Shown: positions 54,511-63,183 of the stretch, piece after piece
Layout: each line of letters starts with the position of its first letter
Numbering within the stretch: position 1 is the stretch's first letter
Assembly (NCBI RefSeq): GCF_018860825.1
Contig: NZ_JAHKPZ010000034.1
Span: 1-64,000 of the forward strand
Length of the DNA: 64,000 nt
Origin: Lacinutrix sp. C3R15
GTDB taxonomy: Bacteria > Bacteroidota > Bacteroidia > Flavobacteriales > Flavobacteriaceae
Reading direction: 5' to 3'
Position numbers and translations under genes: made by a program
Notes under the pieces: generated by a model
Told to the model about the DNA's origin: nothing
Databases searched by the model: none
What the model saw: the letters and a program-made list of their open reading frames with translations, nothing else

Positions 54511-54523
54511 CTTTCGCGGAAAG
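54511..54523. repeat. Short palindromic CTTTCGCGGAAAG element
   Basis: CTTTC, GCG, GAAAG. A second near-copy (CTTTCGTGGAAA) is at 59209-59220. It lies between rlmD and the DUF6452 gene; such CTTTCGCG palindromes are common between genes in related flavobacteria, as I recall. Confidence 0.5.
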
Positions 54524-54528
54524 TAAAC

Positions 54529-55047
54529 ATGAAAAAACTAAAATTTATAATCCTAACCGCTCTTATAACCTTTGTAGCTTTTTTAAGTTGCGAAAGAGAT
54601 GATATTTGTTCAGATGATACCTCTACCACTTCTCGTTTATACATACAGTTTTACAATAGTGCAAATACAGACAATGTAAAAAATGCATCTAAGCTTAGAA
54701 TACAAGGTGTTGGTAATGATGAAGTACTAAGCGACTATAATATAGTTACAGCAAACAGTATATACTTACCATTAAAAACTACAGAAAACAGCACGCAGTT
54801 TGTATTGCATAAAGACTATGTTTTAAATGATGATGGTACTACAGAAGGAAACGCTGACACTATTACTATTAATTATGCAACAGAACTAGAATATGTATCT
54901 AAAGCATGTGGCTATAAAACCGTTTTTGATAACGTAACTATTAGCGTAGAAGACGATGGAGATAAATGGATAGACTATATACTTTCAGCAACAGATAACG
55001 AACCTATAAGCAATGAAGATGAAGCCCACTTTAACCTTTACCATTAA
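54529..55047 (+). CDS. DUF6452 lipoprotein
   Basis: 172 residues from the ATG at 54529 (MKKLKFIILTALITFVAF); 11 upstream in-frame residues are encoded by the palindromic repeat and are not a protein. Lipobox in AFLSCERDD, with paired cysteines (CERDDIC and a later ACGYKT) typical of the family, and a strand-rich body. Function unknown. It follows rlmD and overlaps the DUF6048 gene by 35 bp, as in other flavobacteria. Confidence 0.88.
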   Translation: MKKLKFIILTALITFVAFLSCERDDICSDDTSTTSRLYIQFYNSANTDNVKNASKLRIQGVGNDEVLSDYNIVTANSIYLPLKTTENSTQFVLHKDYVLNDDGTTEGNADTITINYATELEYVSKACGYKTVFDNVTISVEDDGDKWIDYILSATDNEPISNEDEAHFNLYH

Positions 55048-55741
55048 TATATTTGTTTTTTTTATGCTGTTTTGTGTTTCTGTAAATGCACAAAATGATA
55101 GCATTGCAAAAGTTAAAAAAGACTCTATTAAACACATACAAAAATACGGACTTCGTGTTGGTGGTGATTTAAGTAAATTAATTAGAACTGCACTTGAAGA
55201 TGACTACAAAGGCTTTGAAATCATGGCAGATTTTAGATTATCTAAACGCTTATATCTTGCAGGTGAACTAGGTACCGAAGAAAGAACTTTAGGTAATGAT
55301 TATATTAATGCAACTGCTTCAGGTTCTTATTTTAAAGCTGGAGTAGACTATAACTCTTATACCAATTGGTTTGGTATGCATAACATGATTTATGGTGGTT
55401 TGCGTGTTGGTGCTAGTACCTTTAGTCAAACAAGAAATAGCTTTGCCGTATACGAACAAAACCAGTATTGGGAACCTCATTTTTCTTCTACTGATGCCGA
55501 AAAATTTAGTGGCTTGACTGCTATTTGGGCAGAATTAATAATTGGTATTAAAGCAGAAATATTAACCAATTTATATATTGGTATTAATGCACAATTAAAA
55601 AATATCTTTAGTCAAGACCAACCAGATAATTTTGAAAATTTGTATGTTCCTGGTTATAATAGAACCTATGATGGAAGTAATTTTGGCGTAGGGTATAGTT
55701 ATAATATTTCTTACCTAATTCCTTTATTTAAAAAAGGATAA
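55013..55741 (+). CDS. DUF6048 outer-membrane barrel protein
   Basis: 242 residues; ATG at 55013 or 55019. Signal peptide ending SVNAQN, then alternating beta strands with Tyr/Phe-rich turns and a final aromatic (FKKG) suggest a small outer-membrane barrel. It overlaps the DUF6452 gene by 35 bp, so the two are coupled. Function unknown. Confidence 0.87.
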   Translation: MKMKPTLTFTINIFVFFMLFCVSVNAQNDSIAKVKKDSIKHIQKYGLRVGGDLSKLIRTALEDDYKGFEIMADFRLSKRLYLAGELGTEERTLGNDYINATASGSYFKAGVDYNSYTNWFGMHNMIYGGLRVGASTFSQTRNSFAVYEQNQYWEPHFSSTDAEKFSGLTAIWAELIIGIKAEILTNLYIGINAQLKNIFSQDQPDNFENLYVPGYNRTYDGSNFGVGYSYNISYLIPLFKKG

Positions 55742-55851
55742 ACTACCACAAAAAAAAGAATATAAATATATTGCATTTAAAAGAGAAAAACTGACAATTA
55801 TCATAGTTAATCAACTAAAAATCAATGACCTTTATGACATAAACATATATC

Positions 55852-56391
55852 ATGAAGTCATTACCTTTTTTTAGTCTTATTACTTTCTTTCTGCTTTTTG
55901 GTTGTGCAGCAACAATAGATATTATATCTGAATATGATGAAGAAGTAGATTTTAACTACTACGAAACCTATATACTTTGTTTAGAAGACTTTCATGTAGA
56001 CAATACCAAATACCCAAATCTAGATAATGCATTTGTTCGTCAATTAATTGGTGATGAAGTAGATAACCACATGGCTGCTTTAGGCTACAGAACCAATGTA
56101 TTTAAACCACAACTTCAAGCTGGTTTTAAAATTGCTATAACAGAAGAAGAAAGTATTGTAAAAAACTGTGAGCTTGATAGTGAATTTGATTATTGGAGAA
56201 CGTGTACCATAAATACTGTTGTGTATACTAAAGAAACACTTATTGTGTATGTTTCTGATCTAGAAAAGAATCAAGTAATATGGCAAGCAACCATTCCTTG
56301 TGAGTTAGACAAACCTAAAAATGCATTAAAAAAAGAAATCAAATTGTTGGTAGAACAGCTCTTTTTAGAATTTCCCGAAGTGAATAAGTAG
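55852..56391 (+). CDS. DUF4136-like lipoprotein
   Basis: 179 residues. Lipobox cysteine in FLLFGCAAT. The body matches the DUF4136 pattern (DEEVDFNYYETYIL near the start, a VRQLIGDEVDNHMAALGYR helix and a strand-rich C-terminal half with VIWQATIP). It is an outer-membrane or periplasmic lipoprotein of unknown role. No clear operon partner. Confidence 0.8.
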   Translation: MKSLPFFSLITFFLLFGCAATIDIISEYDEEVDFNYYETYILCLEDFHVDNTKYPNLDNAFVRQLIGDEVDNHMAALGYRTNVFKPQLQAGFKIAITEEESIVKNCELDSEFDYWRTCTINTVVYTKETLIVYVSDLEKNQVIWQATIPCELDKPKNALKKEIKLLVEQLFLEFPEVNK

Positions 56392-56397
56392 CTAAAA

Positions 56398-56445
56398 AAA
56401 AGTTTAGAATTTGATAATATTAAAAATATCTAATTCTAAACTTTC
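56398..56445. terminator. Weak bidirectional stem between the DUF4136 gene and the THUMP methyltransferase
   Basis: AGTTTAGAATT (56401-56411) pairs with AATTCTAAACT (56432-56442) around an A/T loop. The T tract is short, so termination is uncertain. Confidence 0.5.
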
Positions 56446-56489
56446 AAATTTCAAACTGTTTAACAAACTACTTATAATAGCTTATTAAG

Positions 56490-57656
56490 CTAATCTTCTT
56501 TCATATATTTCCCTTTTTTACTTCCTGCATACATTTCATACTTAACCAAACGCGCTTCAAGCTTTGCATTAAATACTTTTATTTTTCGTGAAGGACGTAG
56601 GCCAACAAACTTCAAGGCTTCTAAATTAGAAGTAACTAACCAAGCATCTGTTCCTGGATAGCCTTGTTTTAAGGTATCTCCAATTTTTCCGTAAAAATCT
56701 TTTACATCTAAATTATCTAAACGTTCACCATAAGGTGGATTAAAAACCATGTGTAATTTTGCTTCTCCTCCTTTTTGGGTTTTAAAGAAATCTTCATGTT
56801 TAATGGTTGCAAACTCCTCTAAATGTGCATTCTTCAAGTTTTCTTTTGCTTTAGCAACTGCACTTGGCGATTTATCAAAACCTAATAATCTATGATGAAA
56901 ATCTCTGGTTTTTTTAAGTAAAGATTCTTCAATTTTTTCAAAAAGCTCAACATCCCAATCGTTCCATCTTTCAAAACCAAATTCCTTACGCATTAAATTT
57001 GGAGGTATATTACACGCAATCATTGCAGCTTCAACAAGCATAGTACCAGAACCACACATTGGGTCCATAAAATCTGTTTGCCCATCCCAACCAGATAGCA
57101 TGATTAATCCAGCAGCAAGTACTTCGTTAATTGGTGCAATATTGGTTGCTGTTTTATAACCACGTTTATGCAAAGACTCACCAGAAGAATCTAAAGAAAT
57201 GGTACACAATTGTCTATCTATATGTACATTTATTTTTAAATCTGGAAAACGCAAATCTACATTTGGTCTTTCGCCAGTAGTATCTCTAAACTTATCTACA
57301 ATAGCATCCTTAGTTTTAAGTGAAATGTATTGCGAGTGTGTAAACTGTTTAGAGTTTACTGTTGAGCTAACAGCTAAAGTACCAGAAGACTTTAGGTATT
57401 CACTCCAATCCATTTTATATACTTGCTTGTATAAGTCTTCTTCATTAACAATTCTAAAGGTTTTAATAGGCTTTAAAATTTTAATTGCAGTACGTAATCC
57501 TAAATTGGCTTTATACATAAAACCTTTATCTCCAACAAAAGAAACACTTCGCACTCCTACTTTAACCTGTTGTGCACCAAGTTGTGTTAACTCTTTTGCT
57601 AATAAATCTTCAAAGCCAAATAAAGTTTTGGCTAGCATTTTATAATTATTCTCCAT
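56490..57656 (-). CDS. THUMP-domain class I SAM-dependent RNA methyltransferase
   Basis: 388 residues from the ATG at 57656 (MENNYKMLAKTLFGFEDLLAKEL); an upstream TTG is less likely. N-terminal THUMP domain, then a Rossmann methyltransferase with FMDPMCGSGTMLVEAA and the N-methylase motif NPPYGERL. It resembles the RlmL N-terminal half, which methylates guanine in 23S rRNA (m2G2445). The exact target is not provable by sequence alone. Divergent from a second methyltransferase. Confidence 0.91.
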   Translation of the reverse strand: MENNYKMLAKTLFGFEDLLAKELTQLGAQQVKVGVRSVSFVGDKGFMYKANLGLRTAIKILKPIKTFRIVNEEDLYKQVYKMDWSEYLKSSGTLAVSSTVNSKQFTHSQYISLKTKDAIVDKFRDTTGERPNVDLRFPDLKINVHIDRQLCTISLDSSGESLHKRGYKTATNIAPINEVLAAGLIMLSGWDGQTDFMDPMCGSGTMLVEAAMIACNIPPNLMRKEFGFERWNDWDVELFEKIEESLLKKTRDFHHRLLGFDKSPSAVAKAKENLKNAHLEEFATIKHEDFFKTQKGGEAKLHMVFNPPYGERLDNLDVKDFYGKIGDTLKQGYPGTDAWLVTSNLEALKFVGLRPSRKIKVFNAKLEARLVKYEMYAGSKKGKYMKED

Positions 57657-57676
57657 GTTTTTCGACAAATAGATTG

Positions 57677-57695
57677 CAAAAATAGATTATTTTTG
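57677..57695. promoter_or_regulatory. Facing -7 boxes, candidate divergent promoter
   Basis: CAAAAATA (57677-57684, a minus-strand TATTTTTG), three bases, then TATTTTTG (57688-57695). The whole is an 8-bp inverted repeat between two divergent methyltransferase genes. Neither has a good TTG at 19 nt. Confidence 0.4.
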
Positions 57696-57714
57696 TCCTG
57701 ATATATAACAATAC

Positions 57715-58446
57715 ATGATAAAAAGCGAAAAAGAATGGTTTGCTTCGTGGTTTGATTCTCCATTTTACCATATTCTTTACAAAGATAGAGATTATACCGA
57801 AGCACAACACTTCATGGATAATCTTACCAATTATTTAAATATTCCTGAAGGAGGGAATATACTAGACCTTGCCTGCGGAAAAGGCAGACACTCTATATAT
57901 TTAAACACTTTAGGGTATAATGTAACAGGAATAGATTTATCTCCTAACAGCATTGCTCATGCCAAACAGTTTGAAAACGATACCTTGCATTTTAATGTGC
58001 ATGATATGAGTAAACCCTATACCAAAAAGTTTGACGCTGTTTTTAATTTGTTTACTAGTTTTGGATATTTTGAAAATGAAGAAGACAACCTAAACACCAT
58101 TAAAGCAATTAAAGCAGAAATTAATACCAATGGTTTTGCTGTTATCGATTTTATGAATAGCGAATATGTAATAGATAACCTAGTTGCAGAAGATGTAAAA
58201 ATTGTTGATGGTATTGCTTTTACCCAAAAACGATACGTTGAAAATGGATATATCATTAAAGACATTACTTTTACTGCAGATAATAAAAACTATAGTTTTC
58301 AAGAACGTGTTAGAGGATTTACTTTAGCAGATTTTGAAGCTCTTTTTAATAAAGCTGGCGTGTATTTATTAGATATATTTGGTAATTATAAATTGCAAAA
58401 GTTTCATGCCAAACAAAGTGAAAGACTAATCCTGATTTTTAAATAA
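57715..58446 (+). CDS. Class I SAM-dependent methyltransferase
   Basis: 243 residues. SAM-binding motif ILDLACGKGRHSIYL, a GIDLSPNSI acidic loop and FDAVFNLFTSFGYF. The substrate is unknown. It lies divergently from the THUMP methyltransferase gene, with facing promoter boxes between them. Confidence 0.9.
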   Translation: MIKSEKEWFASWFDSPFYHILYKDRDYTEAQHFMDNLTNYLNIPEGGNILDLACGKGRHSIYLNTLGYNVTGIDLSPNSIAHAKQFENDTLHFNVHDMSKPYTKKFDAVFNLFTSFGYFENEEDNLNTIKAIKAEINTNGFAVIDFMNSEYVIDNLVAEDVKIVDGIAFTQKRYVENGYIIKDITFTADNKNYSFQERVRGFTLADFEALFNKAGVYLLDIFGNYKLQKFHAKQSERLILIFK

Positions 58447-58530
58447 TTAGTCTATACAAACTTTTATAAATTAGTATAAATAACACTCTAAGCTTGTCAA
58501 AGAGTCTTTTAAATATTTCATTAATTATAG

Positions 58531-59202
58531 ATGCAAAACATATTACTACCAATATTAAGTGTACTTTTAGGTTATGCCATTGTTTTAATTTTAAAACCAT
58601 CGCAAAATAAAAACCTAAAATTACTATTGGCTTTTAGTGGTGCTTTCCTACTATCTATCACGGTATTTAACTTTCTACCAGAAGTCTATTCTAATAGTAA
58701 TGACTCTGTTGGTTTATTTATAATGATTGGTATTTTAATGCAAATAGTGTTAGAGTTCTTTTCTAAAGGTGCAGAGCATGGTCATGTACATTTAAATAAA
58801 AACGCAACCATTTTCCCTTGGTTGTTATTTATTAGTTTAAGTATTCACAGCGTTTTAGAAGGCATACCAATAGATAACCATAGCAGTTTACTTTTAGGTA
58901 TTATAATACATAAGCTACCTGTTGCTATTATTTTAGCTACCTTCTTTTTTGCATCAAAATTACCAAAAGTAAAAATTGCTTTTTTCTTAATTCTGTTTGC
59001 ATTAATGACTCCTTTTGGAGTTTTACTATCTGAAAATTTCTCTTTTATTCAAACCTATTATTATGAAATTTCAGCAATAGTAATTGGTATATTTTTACAT
59101 ATTTCTACTACTATTTTGTTTGAAAGTAATGAAGACCACAAGTTTAATATTACCAAATTAATAACCATTATTACAGCTATTGCAATTGCTTATTTTGTGT
59201 AG
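58531..59202 (+). CDS. ZIP-family divalent metal transporter
   Basis: 223 residues with about eight transmembrane helices. ZIP signatures are HSVLEGIP and HKLPVAI in the paired metal-binding helices, plus a histidine loop (AEHGHVHLN) that may bind metal. Probably imports zinc, iron or manganese. An 84-bp gap separates it from the preceding methyltransferase. Confidence 0.9.
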   Translation: MQNILLPILSVLLGYAIVLILKPSQNKNLKLLLAFSGAFLLSITVFNFLPEVYSNSNDSVGLFIMIGILMQIVLEFFSKGAEHGHVHLNKNATIFPWLLFISLSIHSVLEGIPIDNHSSLLLGIIIHKLPVAIILATFFFASKLPKVKIAFFLILFALMTPFGVLLSENFSFIQTYYYEISAIVIGIFLHISTTILFESNEDHKFNITKLITIITAIAIAYFV

Positions 59203-59208
59203 TTTTCA

Positions 59209-59220
59209 CTTTCGTGGAAA
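59209..59220. repeat. Second CTTTCGTGGAAA element
   Basis: CTTTCGTGGAAA, near-copy of the palindrome at 54511-54523, 7 bp after the ZIP gene stop. Confidence 0.45.
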
Positions 59221-59328
59221 CCCTATGGTTATAAAGTAAGTACTCTCCTCCTTGTATTAAGAGGAGTTAAAACAATTAAAAATAAGATTCCCTTTTTTTC
59301 AAGGGAATGTAAAATTTACAATTTTTCT

Positions 59329-59757
59329 ATGTTTAGTAAAGAAGAATCAAGAAAAATAAAACAATTATTCTGGACTAGTTTTGGAAAATCATTTCCAAGA
59401 AAATGGACCTTATACAATACCAAAATAAAAGGTTTAAGCTTTAAGTTTCATTTTGATAATAAATCGGCTTTAGTTGCACTAGACTTAGAAGATGATCTAG
59501 AAAACCGAATTACCTACTGGGAAAAACTACAATCCTTAAAATCTATTTTGCAAAACGAATATCTGCCAGATGCCATTTTTAAAGAAGAATATTTTTTAGA
59601 TAATGGAAAAGAAATTTCGCGTATTTACATTCCGCTAGAAAAAAAAGTATCTATACACAACAAAAATACTTGGCAAGAGGTCATGGTATTCTTTAATGAA
59701 AACATGCAGCAATTTGAAAGCTTTTTTGAAGAATATCAAGACTTTATAAAAGGATAA
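59329..59757 (+). CDS. DUF4268 protein
   Basis: 142 residues, soluble. Matches the DUF4268 pattern (FWTSFGKSFPRKW, a WEKLQSLKSILQNEY helix and a WQEVMVFFNENMQQFESFFEEY C-terminal helix). The fold is restriction-endonuclease-related in some annotations, but no catalytic residue set is evident here. Two short hairpins (59245-59266 and 59287-59308) precede it. Not an operon member by spacing. Confidence 0.85.
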   Translation: MFSKEESRKIKQLFWTSFGKSFPRKWTLYNTKIKGLSFKFHFDNKSALVALDLEDDLENRITYWEKLQSLKSILQNEYLPDAIFKEEYFLDNGKEISRIYIPLEKKVSIHNKNTWQEVMVFFNENMQQFESFFEEYQDFIKG

Positions 59758-59821
59758 CTACAATAAAAAAATTACACCTTCCTTAAATTTTTATTAAAAA
59801 TAAAACAGTATTAAAATATTT

Positions 59822-59837
59822 ATCGTAATATTGCAAT
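59822..59837. promoter_or_regulatory. Candidate ArsR operator upstream of arsR
   Basis: ATCGTAATATTGCAAT, an imperfect dyad (6 of 8 positions symmetric) ending 19 bp before the arsR ATG. A 13/16 match is found before the next gene at 60205-60220. Confidence 0.55.
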
Positions 59838-59856
59838 GAATAAATAAACAAAAGAA

Positions 59857-60186
59857 ATGGGATTAGCTAAAACCGAAATGTTTACAGACCAGCAAAATGA
59901 AATTGCACTATTTGCTAAGGCTTTTGGGCATCCTGCAAGAGTTGCTATTTTACAACATCTATTTAAAATAAACTCTTGTGTTTGTGGTGATTTAGTAAAC
60001 CAAATAGGCTTGGCACAACCTACTATTTCACAACATTTAAAAGAACTAAAACACCTAGGTTTAATTAAAGGAAACGTTGAAGGAACAAGTGTTTGCTACT
60101 GTATTGATACTAAAAACTGGAGTACAATGAAAAATGTAATGCTTGCCTTTTTAGATCAAGATATACAAAACACAGATTGTTGCTAA
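59857..60186 (+). CDS. arsR: ArsR-family metalloregulator
   Basis: 109 residues. Winged helix with FGHPARVAILQHLF, the recognition helix QIGLAQPTISQHLKELKHLGL, and the metal site CVCGDLV in the alpha-3 helix (ELCVCDL-type in homologues). Additional cysteines at the end (TDCC). Expected to repress the ars operon until arsenite or antimonite binds. Followed 48 bp later by DUF6428, with an operator-like site between. Confidence 0.92.
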   Translation: MGLAKTEMFTDQQNEIALFAKAFGHPARVAILQHLFKINSCVCGDLVNQIGLAQPTISQHLKELKHLGLIKGNVEGTSVCYCIDTKNWSTMKNVMLAFLDQDIQNTDCC

Positions 60187-60204
60187 AAAAAATTTAACAC
60201 ATTA

Positions 60205-60220
60205 ATCGTATAATCGCAAT
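60205..60220. promoter_or_regulatory. Second candidate ArsR operator, upstream of DUF6428
   Basis: ATCGTATAATCGCAAT shares 13 of 16 bases with the site before arsR, and lies 14 bp before the DUF6428 ATG. Confidence 0.5.
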
Positions 60221-60234
60221 AAACAAATATAGTT

Positions 60235-60711
60235 ATGAAACTCTCAGAAATTAAAAACAAATTACAACAGTTAGAAACTATTGCATTTCAATTGCCAAAT
60301 GGCGAATTAGTACCAAATCACTTTCATGTAACAGAAGTTGGTAAAATTACAAAACACTTTATTGATTGTGGCGGAACCGTTAGAAAAGAAGAAGTGGTTA
60401 ACTTTCAATTATGGAATGCTAATGATTATGACCATAGATTACACCCTGAAAAATTAGTGCATATTATTGAACTTTCTGAAAAAACACTGGGTATTGAAGA
60501 TTTAGAAATTGAAGTAGAATACCAAGGACAAACTATTGAAAAATTTGGTTTAGATTATAACGGAAAAAATTTCTTACTAACATCTAAACAAACCGATTGT
60601 TTAGCAAAAGATAACTGCGGAATTCCTACAGAAAAACCAAAATTACAATTCTCTCAACTTACAACTTCTAATGATGAACCTTGCTGTTCACCAGACGGAA
60701 ACTGTTGTTAA
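60235..60711 (+). CDS. DUF6428 protein of the ars operon
   Basis: 158 residues, soluble. Two phrases, FQLPNGELVPNHFHVTEVGKITKHFIDCGG and the LWNANDYDHRLHPEKLVHII block, match the DUF6428 family. A cysteine-rich tail (CLAKDNCGIP, ending EPCCSPDGNCC) suggests arsenite or metal binding. It lies between arsR and the phosphatase-like gene; I know of no biochemical function. Confidence 0.85.
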   Translation: MKLSEIKNKLQQLETIAFQLPNGELVPNHFHVTEVGKITKHFIDCGGTVRKEEVVNFQLWNANDYDHRLHPEKLVHIIELSEKTLGIEDLEIEVEYQGQTIEKFGLDYNGKNFLLTSKQTDCLAKDNCGIPTEKPKLQFSQLTTSNDEPCCSPDGNCC

Positions 60712-60735
60712 TTAGTAACTAAACCTTCAAAAAAA

Positions 60736-61368
60736 ATGATAACCACACAACCCTCTACATTTCAAGAAATAGTAAATGTAATTGACAATTTAAACATACA
60801 AACTATTTCTAAAGAACGCCAAGCTGTTTTACAACCTTTAGCAGATTTTATACAAACAAAGGTAAATAACAAGCAAGAGATAAGATTGCATTTTATTTGT
60901 ACACACAATTCAAGAAGAAGTCATTTCTCACAAGTTTGGGCACAAACTATGGCAAACCACTTTAATATTAAAAATGTGTTTTGTTATTCTGGTGGTACAG
61001 AAGCTACTGCATTGTTTCCTATGGTTGCTAAAACTTTAGAGGATTCTGGTTTTCAAATACAAACCATTTCTAAAGGGAATAACCCTATTTATACTATTAA
61101 ATATGCAGATAATGAACATCCTGTTATTGGGTATTCTAAAAAATTAGGAGATGCCTTTAACCCTACATCTGCTTTTGCTGCTATCATGACTTGCTCGCAG
61201 GCAGATGGTGCTTGCCCTTTTATTGCTGGTGCAGAAAAACGTATTCCTATTACTTTTGAAGACCCTAAAGCTTTTGATAACACACCACAACAAGCCGAAA
61301 AGTACAATGAAAGAAGCTTACAAATTGCAACCGAAATGTTTTACATATTCTCCCAAATTCAATCTTAA
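60736..61368 (+). CDS. Low-molecular-weight phosphatase-type arsenate reductase-like protein
   Basis: 210 residues. The LMW-phosphatase P-loop C-x5-R is Cys55 to Arg61 in [14 protein letters not shown], and further family cysteines include CSQADGACP. It differs from classical ~135-residue thioredoxin-linked ArsC in length, so it may be an ArsC of the larger LMW-PTP type or a phosphatase. Its place between DUF6428 and ACR3 supports arsenate reduction. Confidence 0.85.
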   Translation: MITTQPSTFQEIVNVIDNLNIQTISKERQAVLQPLADFIQTKVNNKQEIRLHFICTHNSRRSHFSQVWAQTMANHFNIKNVFCYSGGTEATALFPMVAKTLEDSGFQIQTISKGNNPIYTIKYADNEHPVIGYSKKLGDAFNPTSAFAAIMTCSQADGACPFIAGAEKRIPITFEDPKAFDNTPQQAEKYNERSLQIATEMFYIFSQIQS

Positions 61369-61370
61369 AA

Positions 61371-62417
61371 ATGGCAAATAAAAAACTAAGTTTTCTAGAT
61401 AAAAATCTAACCTTATGGATTTTTATAGCAATGGCTGTAGGAGTTTCTATAGGATATTTTATTCCTACTTTTCCAGATTTTGTAAACGCACTAAGTAGTG
61501 GTACTACAAACATACCTATTGCTATTGGTTTAATTTTAATGATGTACCCTCCTCTTGCAAAGGTAAATTATACTTTATTACCCAAAGTTTTTAAAAACAC
61601 AAAAATACTTTCTATTTCACTAATTCTAAACTGGATTATTGGTCCTGTTTTAATGTTTTTTTTAGCCATTATTTTTTTAAGAGATTATCCAGAATATATG
61701 GTTGGCCTTATATTAATTGGCCTTGCGCGTTGCATTGCCATGGTTTTAGTTTGGAATGATCTTGCAGAAGGAAACAGCGAGTATGGTGCAGGTTTAGTAG
61801 CTTTAAATAGTATTTTTCAAGTATTTGCCTATAGTTTTTATGCATGGCTTTTTATAACAGTACTTCCTCCCTATTTTGGTTTTGAAGGTGCTATTGTAGA
61901 TATATCTATTGCTACTATTGCAGAAAGTGTTGCTATTTATTTAGGTATTCCGTTTGCTTTAGGAATACTAAGTCGTGTTATTTTAGTGCCTTTAAAAGGA
62001 GAAGAATGGTATACTAAAAAGTTTATACCAACCATTTCGCCTATAACACTAATTGCACTTTTATTTACTATAGTAATAATGTTTTCATTAAAAGGAGAGT
62101 TAATTGTTGAAATACCAATGGATGTGGTTATTATTGCTATTCCGTTATTGGTTTATTTTACCTTAATGTTTATTATTGGCTTTTTCTTTACTAAAGCTAC
62201 TGGTGCCACTTATGATAAAACAGCCTCTGTTGCATTTACTGCAGCAGGTAATAACTTTGAATTAGCTATTGCTGTTGCCATTGCTGTTTTCGGTTTAAAT
62301 TCCGGACAAGCATTTGCAGGAGTTATTGGCCCTTTGGTAGAAGTACCTGCTTTAATTTTATTAGTTAGAGTATCCTTTTGGTTACGAAAAAAATATTTTG
62401 TGCATGCAGTAAATTAA
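61371..62417 (+). CDS. acr3: ACR3-family arsenite efflux transporter
   Basis: 348 residues with about ten transmembrane helices. Starts 2 bp after the arsenate-reductase-like gene. Hallmarks: [17 protein letters not shown], the conserved cysteine in [16 protein letters not shown], and [21 protein letters not shown]. It exports arsenite (As(III)-thiol or arsenite ion) across the inner membrane. Last gene of the arsR-DUF6428-phosphatase-acr3 operon, followed by a long hairpin. Confidence 0.94.
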   Translation: MANKKLSFLDKNLTLWIFIAMAVGVSIGYFIPTFPDFVNALSSGTTNIPIAIGLILMMYPPLAKVNYTLLPKVFKNTKILSISLILNWIIGPVLMFFLAIIFLRDYPEYMVGLILIGLARCIAMVLVWNDLAEGNSEYGAGLVALNSIFQVFAYSFYAWLFITVLPPYFGFEGAIVDISIATIAESVAIYLGIPFALGILSRVILVPLKGEEWYTKKFIPTISPITLIALLFTIVIMFSLKGELIVEIPMDVVIIAIPLLVYFTLMFIIGFFFTKATGATYDKTASVAFTAAGNNFELAIAVAIAVFGLNSGQAFAGVIGPLVEVPALILLVRVSFWLRKKYFVHAVN

Positions 62418-62458
62418 TTATTGCTTTATAAAAGAAATCCATCCTTTTTAATGGATAT

Positions 62459-62506
62459 AAAAAACCAAAAAACTATTATTTATTACAAATAATAGTTTTT
62501 TGGTTT
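62459..62506. terminator. Long bidirectional hairpin after acr3
   Basis: AAACCAAAAAACTATTA (62462-62478) is perfectly complementary to 62490-62506, and the stem extends to 20 bp around ATTAC. A shorter ATCCAT/ATGGAT hairpin (62438-62457) precedes it. The stem itself is A/T-rich and carries the T run. Confidence 0.75.
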
Positions 62507-62574
62507 AAACCTAATTGATACTACTAGTAATTAGTAAATTAAAACATTGTATAAAAAATAAATGAATATTAAAT

Positions 62575-63174
62575 TCATAACCTTGCTTTAGGCTTATACA
62601 TTACAATAATCTGAATTAAAATAGCCAAGAAAATCAATATGTAAATTTCAATTTGGGTAAACAATTCTACCGTATCAATAGCGCGTTTACTAATTGACAT
62701 TTGTCTGCTTCCTTCAATAATCTGTATTTTAGACAAATCATTGAGGTTTGTTTTTAAACCCTCAATATAATTGATTACCTGCGTATTATCACTATAATTA
62801 GAGTCTAAAAAACGACTTTCAGCATCTAATAACAACTGAATATTTTTTTTAAAATCATTAAATACACGATCCTCTTTTACCGTTAATTTGGTTTGCTCAA
62901 ATCTGGAAATTAAAGATTGTAAATCATTATTAACTTTTGGGTTTTGAGTTTTAAAAAAAATGGAATCAGATAGCAATACTGCCAACTCCTTATCCTGAAC
63001 GGACTTTAGCATTTCAAAAATTAATTCTTTTGCTATTAATCTGTCTTCGTAGATAGTAACTACAGAATCACGAACACGTACAAAATTGTTCTTATCTATC
63101 AAATTTGTAGTAATGATTAGTAAAAAAATCATTAAAAATCCGAGTATCCATTTCAACTTATTGAAAAATGCCAT
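62575..63174 (-). CDS. Membrane four-helix-bundle sensor-like protein
   Basis: 199 residues from the ATG at 63174 (MAFFNKLKWILG); a GTG at 63183 is an alternative. One N-terminal transmembrane helix (WILGFLMIFLLIITTNLI), a long helical periplasmic part (about 30-165) of the MCP four-helix-bundle type, and a second C-terminal helix (EIYILIFLAILIQIIVMY) with only six cytosolic residues. Thus a sensor-like ectodomain without output domain. A TATCTTTG box (63209-63216) upstream may be a promoter. Confidence 0.78.
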   Translation of the reverse strand: MAFFNKLKWILGFLMIFLLIITTNLIDKNNFVRVRDSVVTIYEDRLIAKELIFEMLKSVQDKELAVLLSDSIFFKTQNPKVNNDLQSLISRFEQTKLTVKEDRVFNDFKKNIQLLLDAESRFLDSNYSDNTQVINYIEGLKTNLNDLSKIQIIEGSRQMSISKRAIDTVELFTQIEIYILIFLAILIQIIVMYKPKARL

Positions 63175-63183
63175 ATTTATCAC

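Noticed and set aside
57199-57645. 148-residue plus-strand frame within the THUMP methyltransferase gene
   Set aside because: It is fully antisense to a well-supported gene, has unusual composition for this genome (Leu/Ser/Cys-rich) and no start context.
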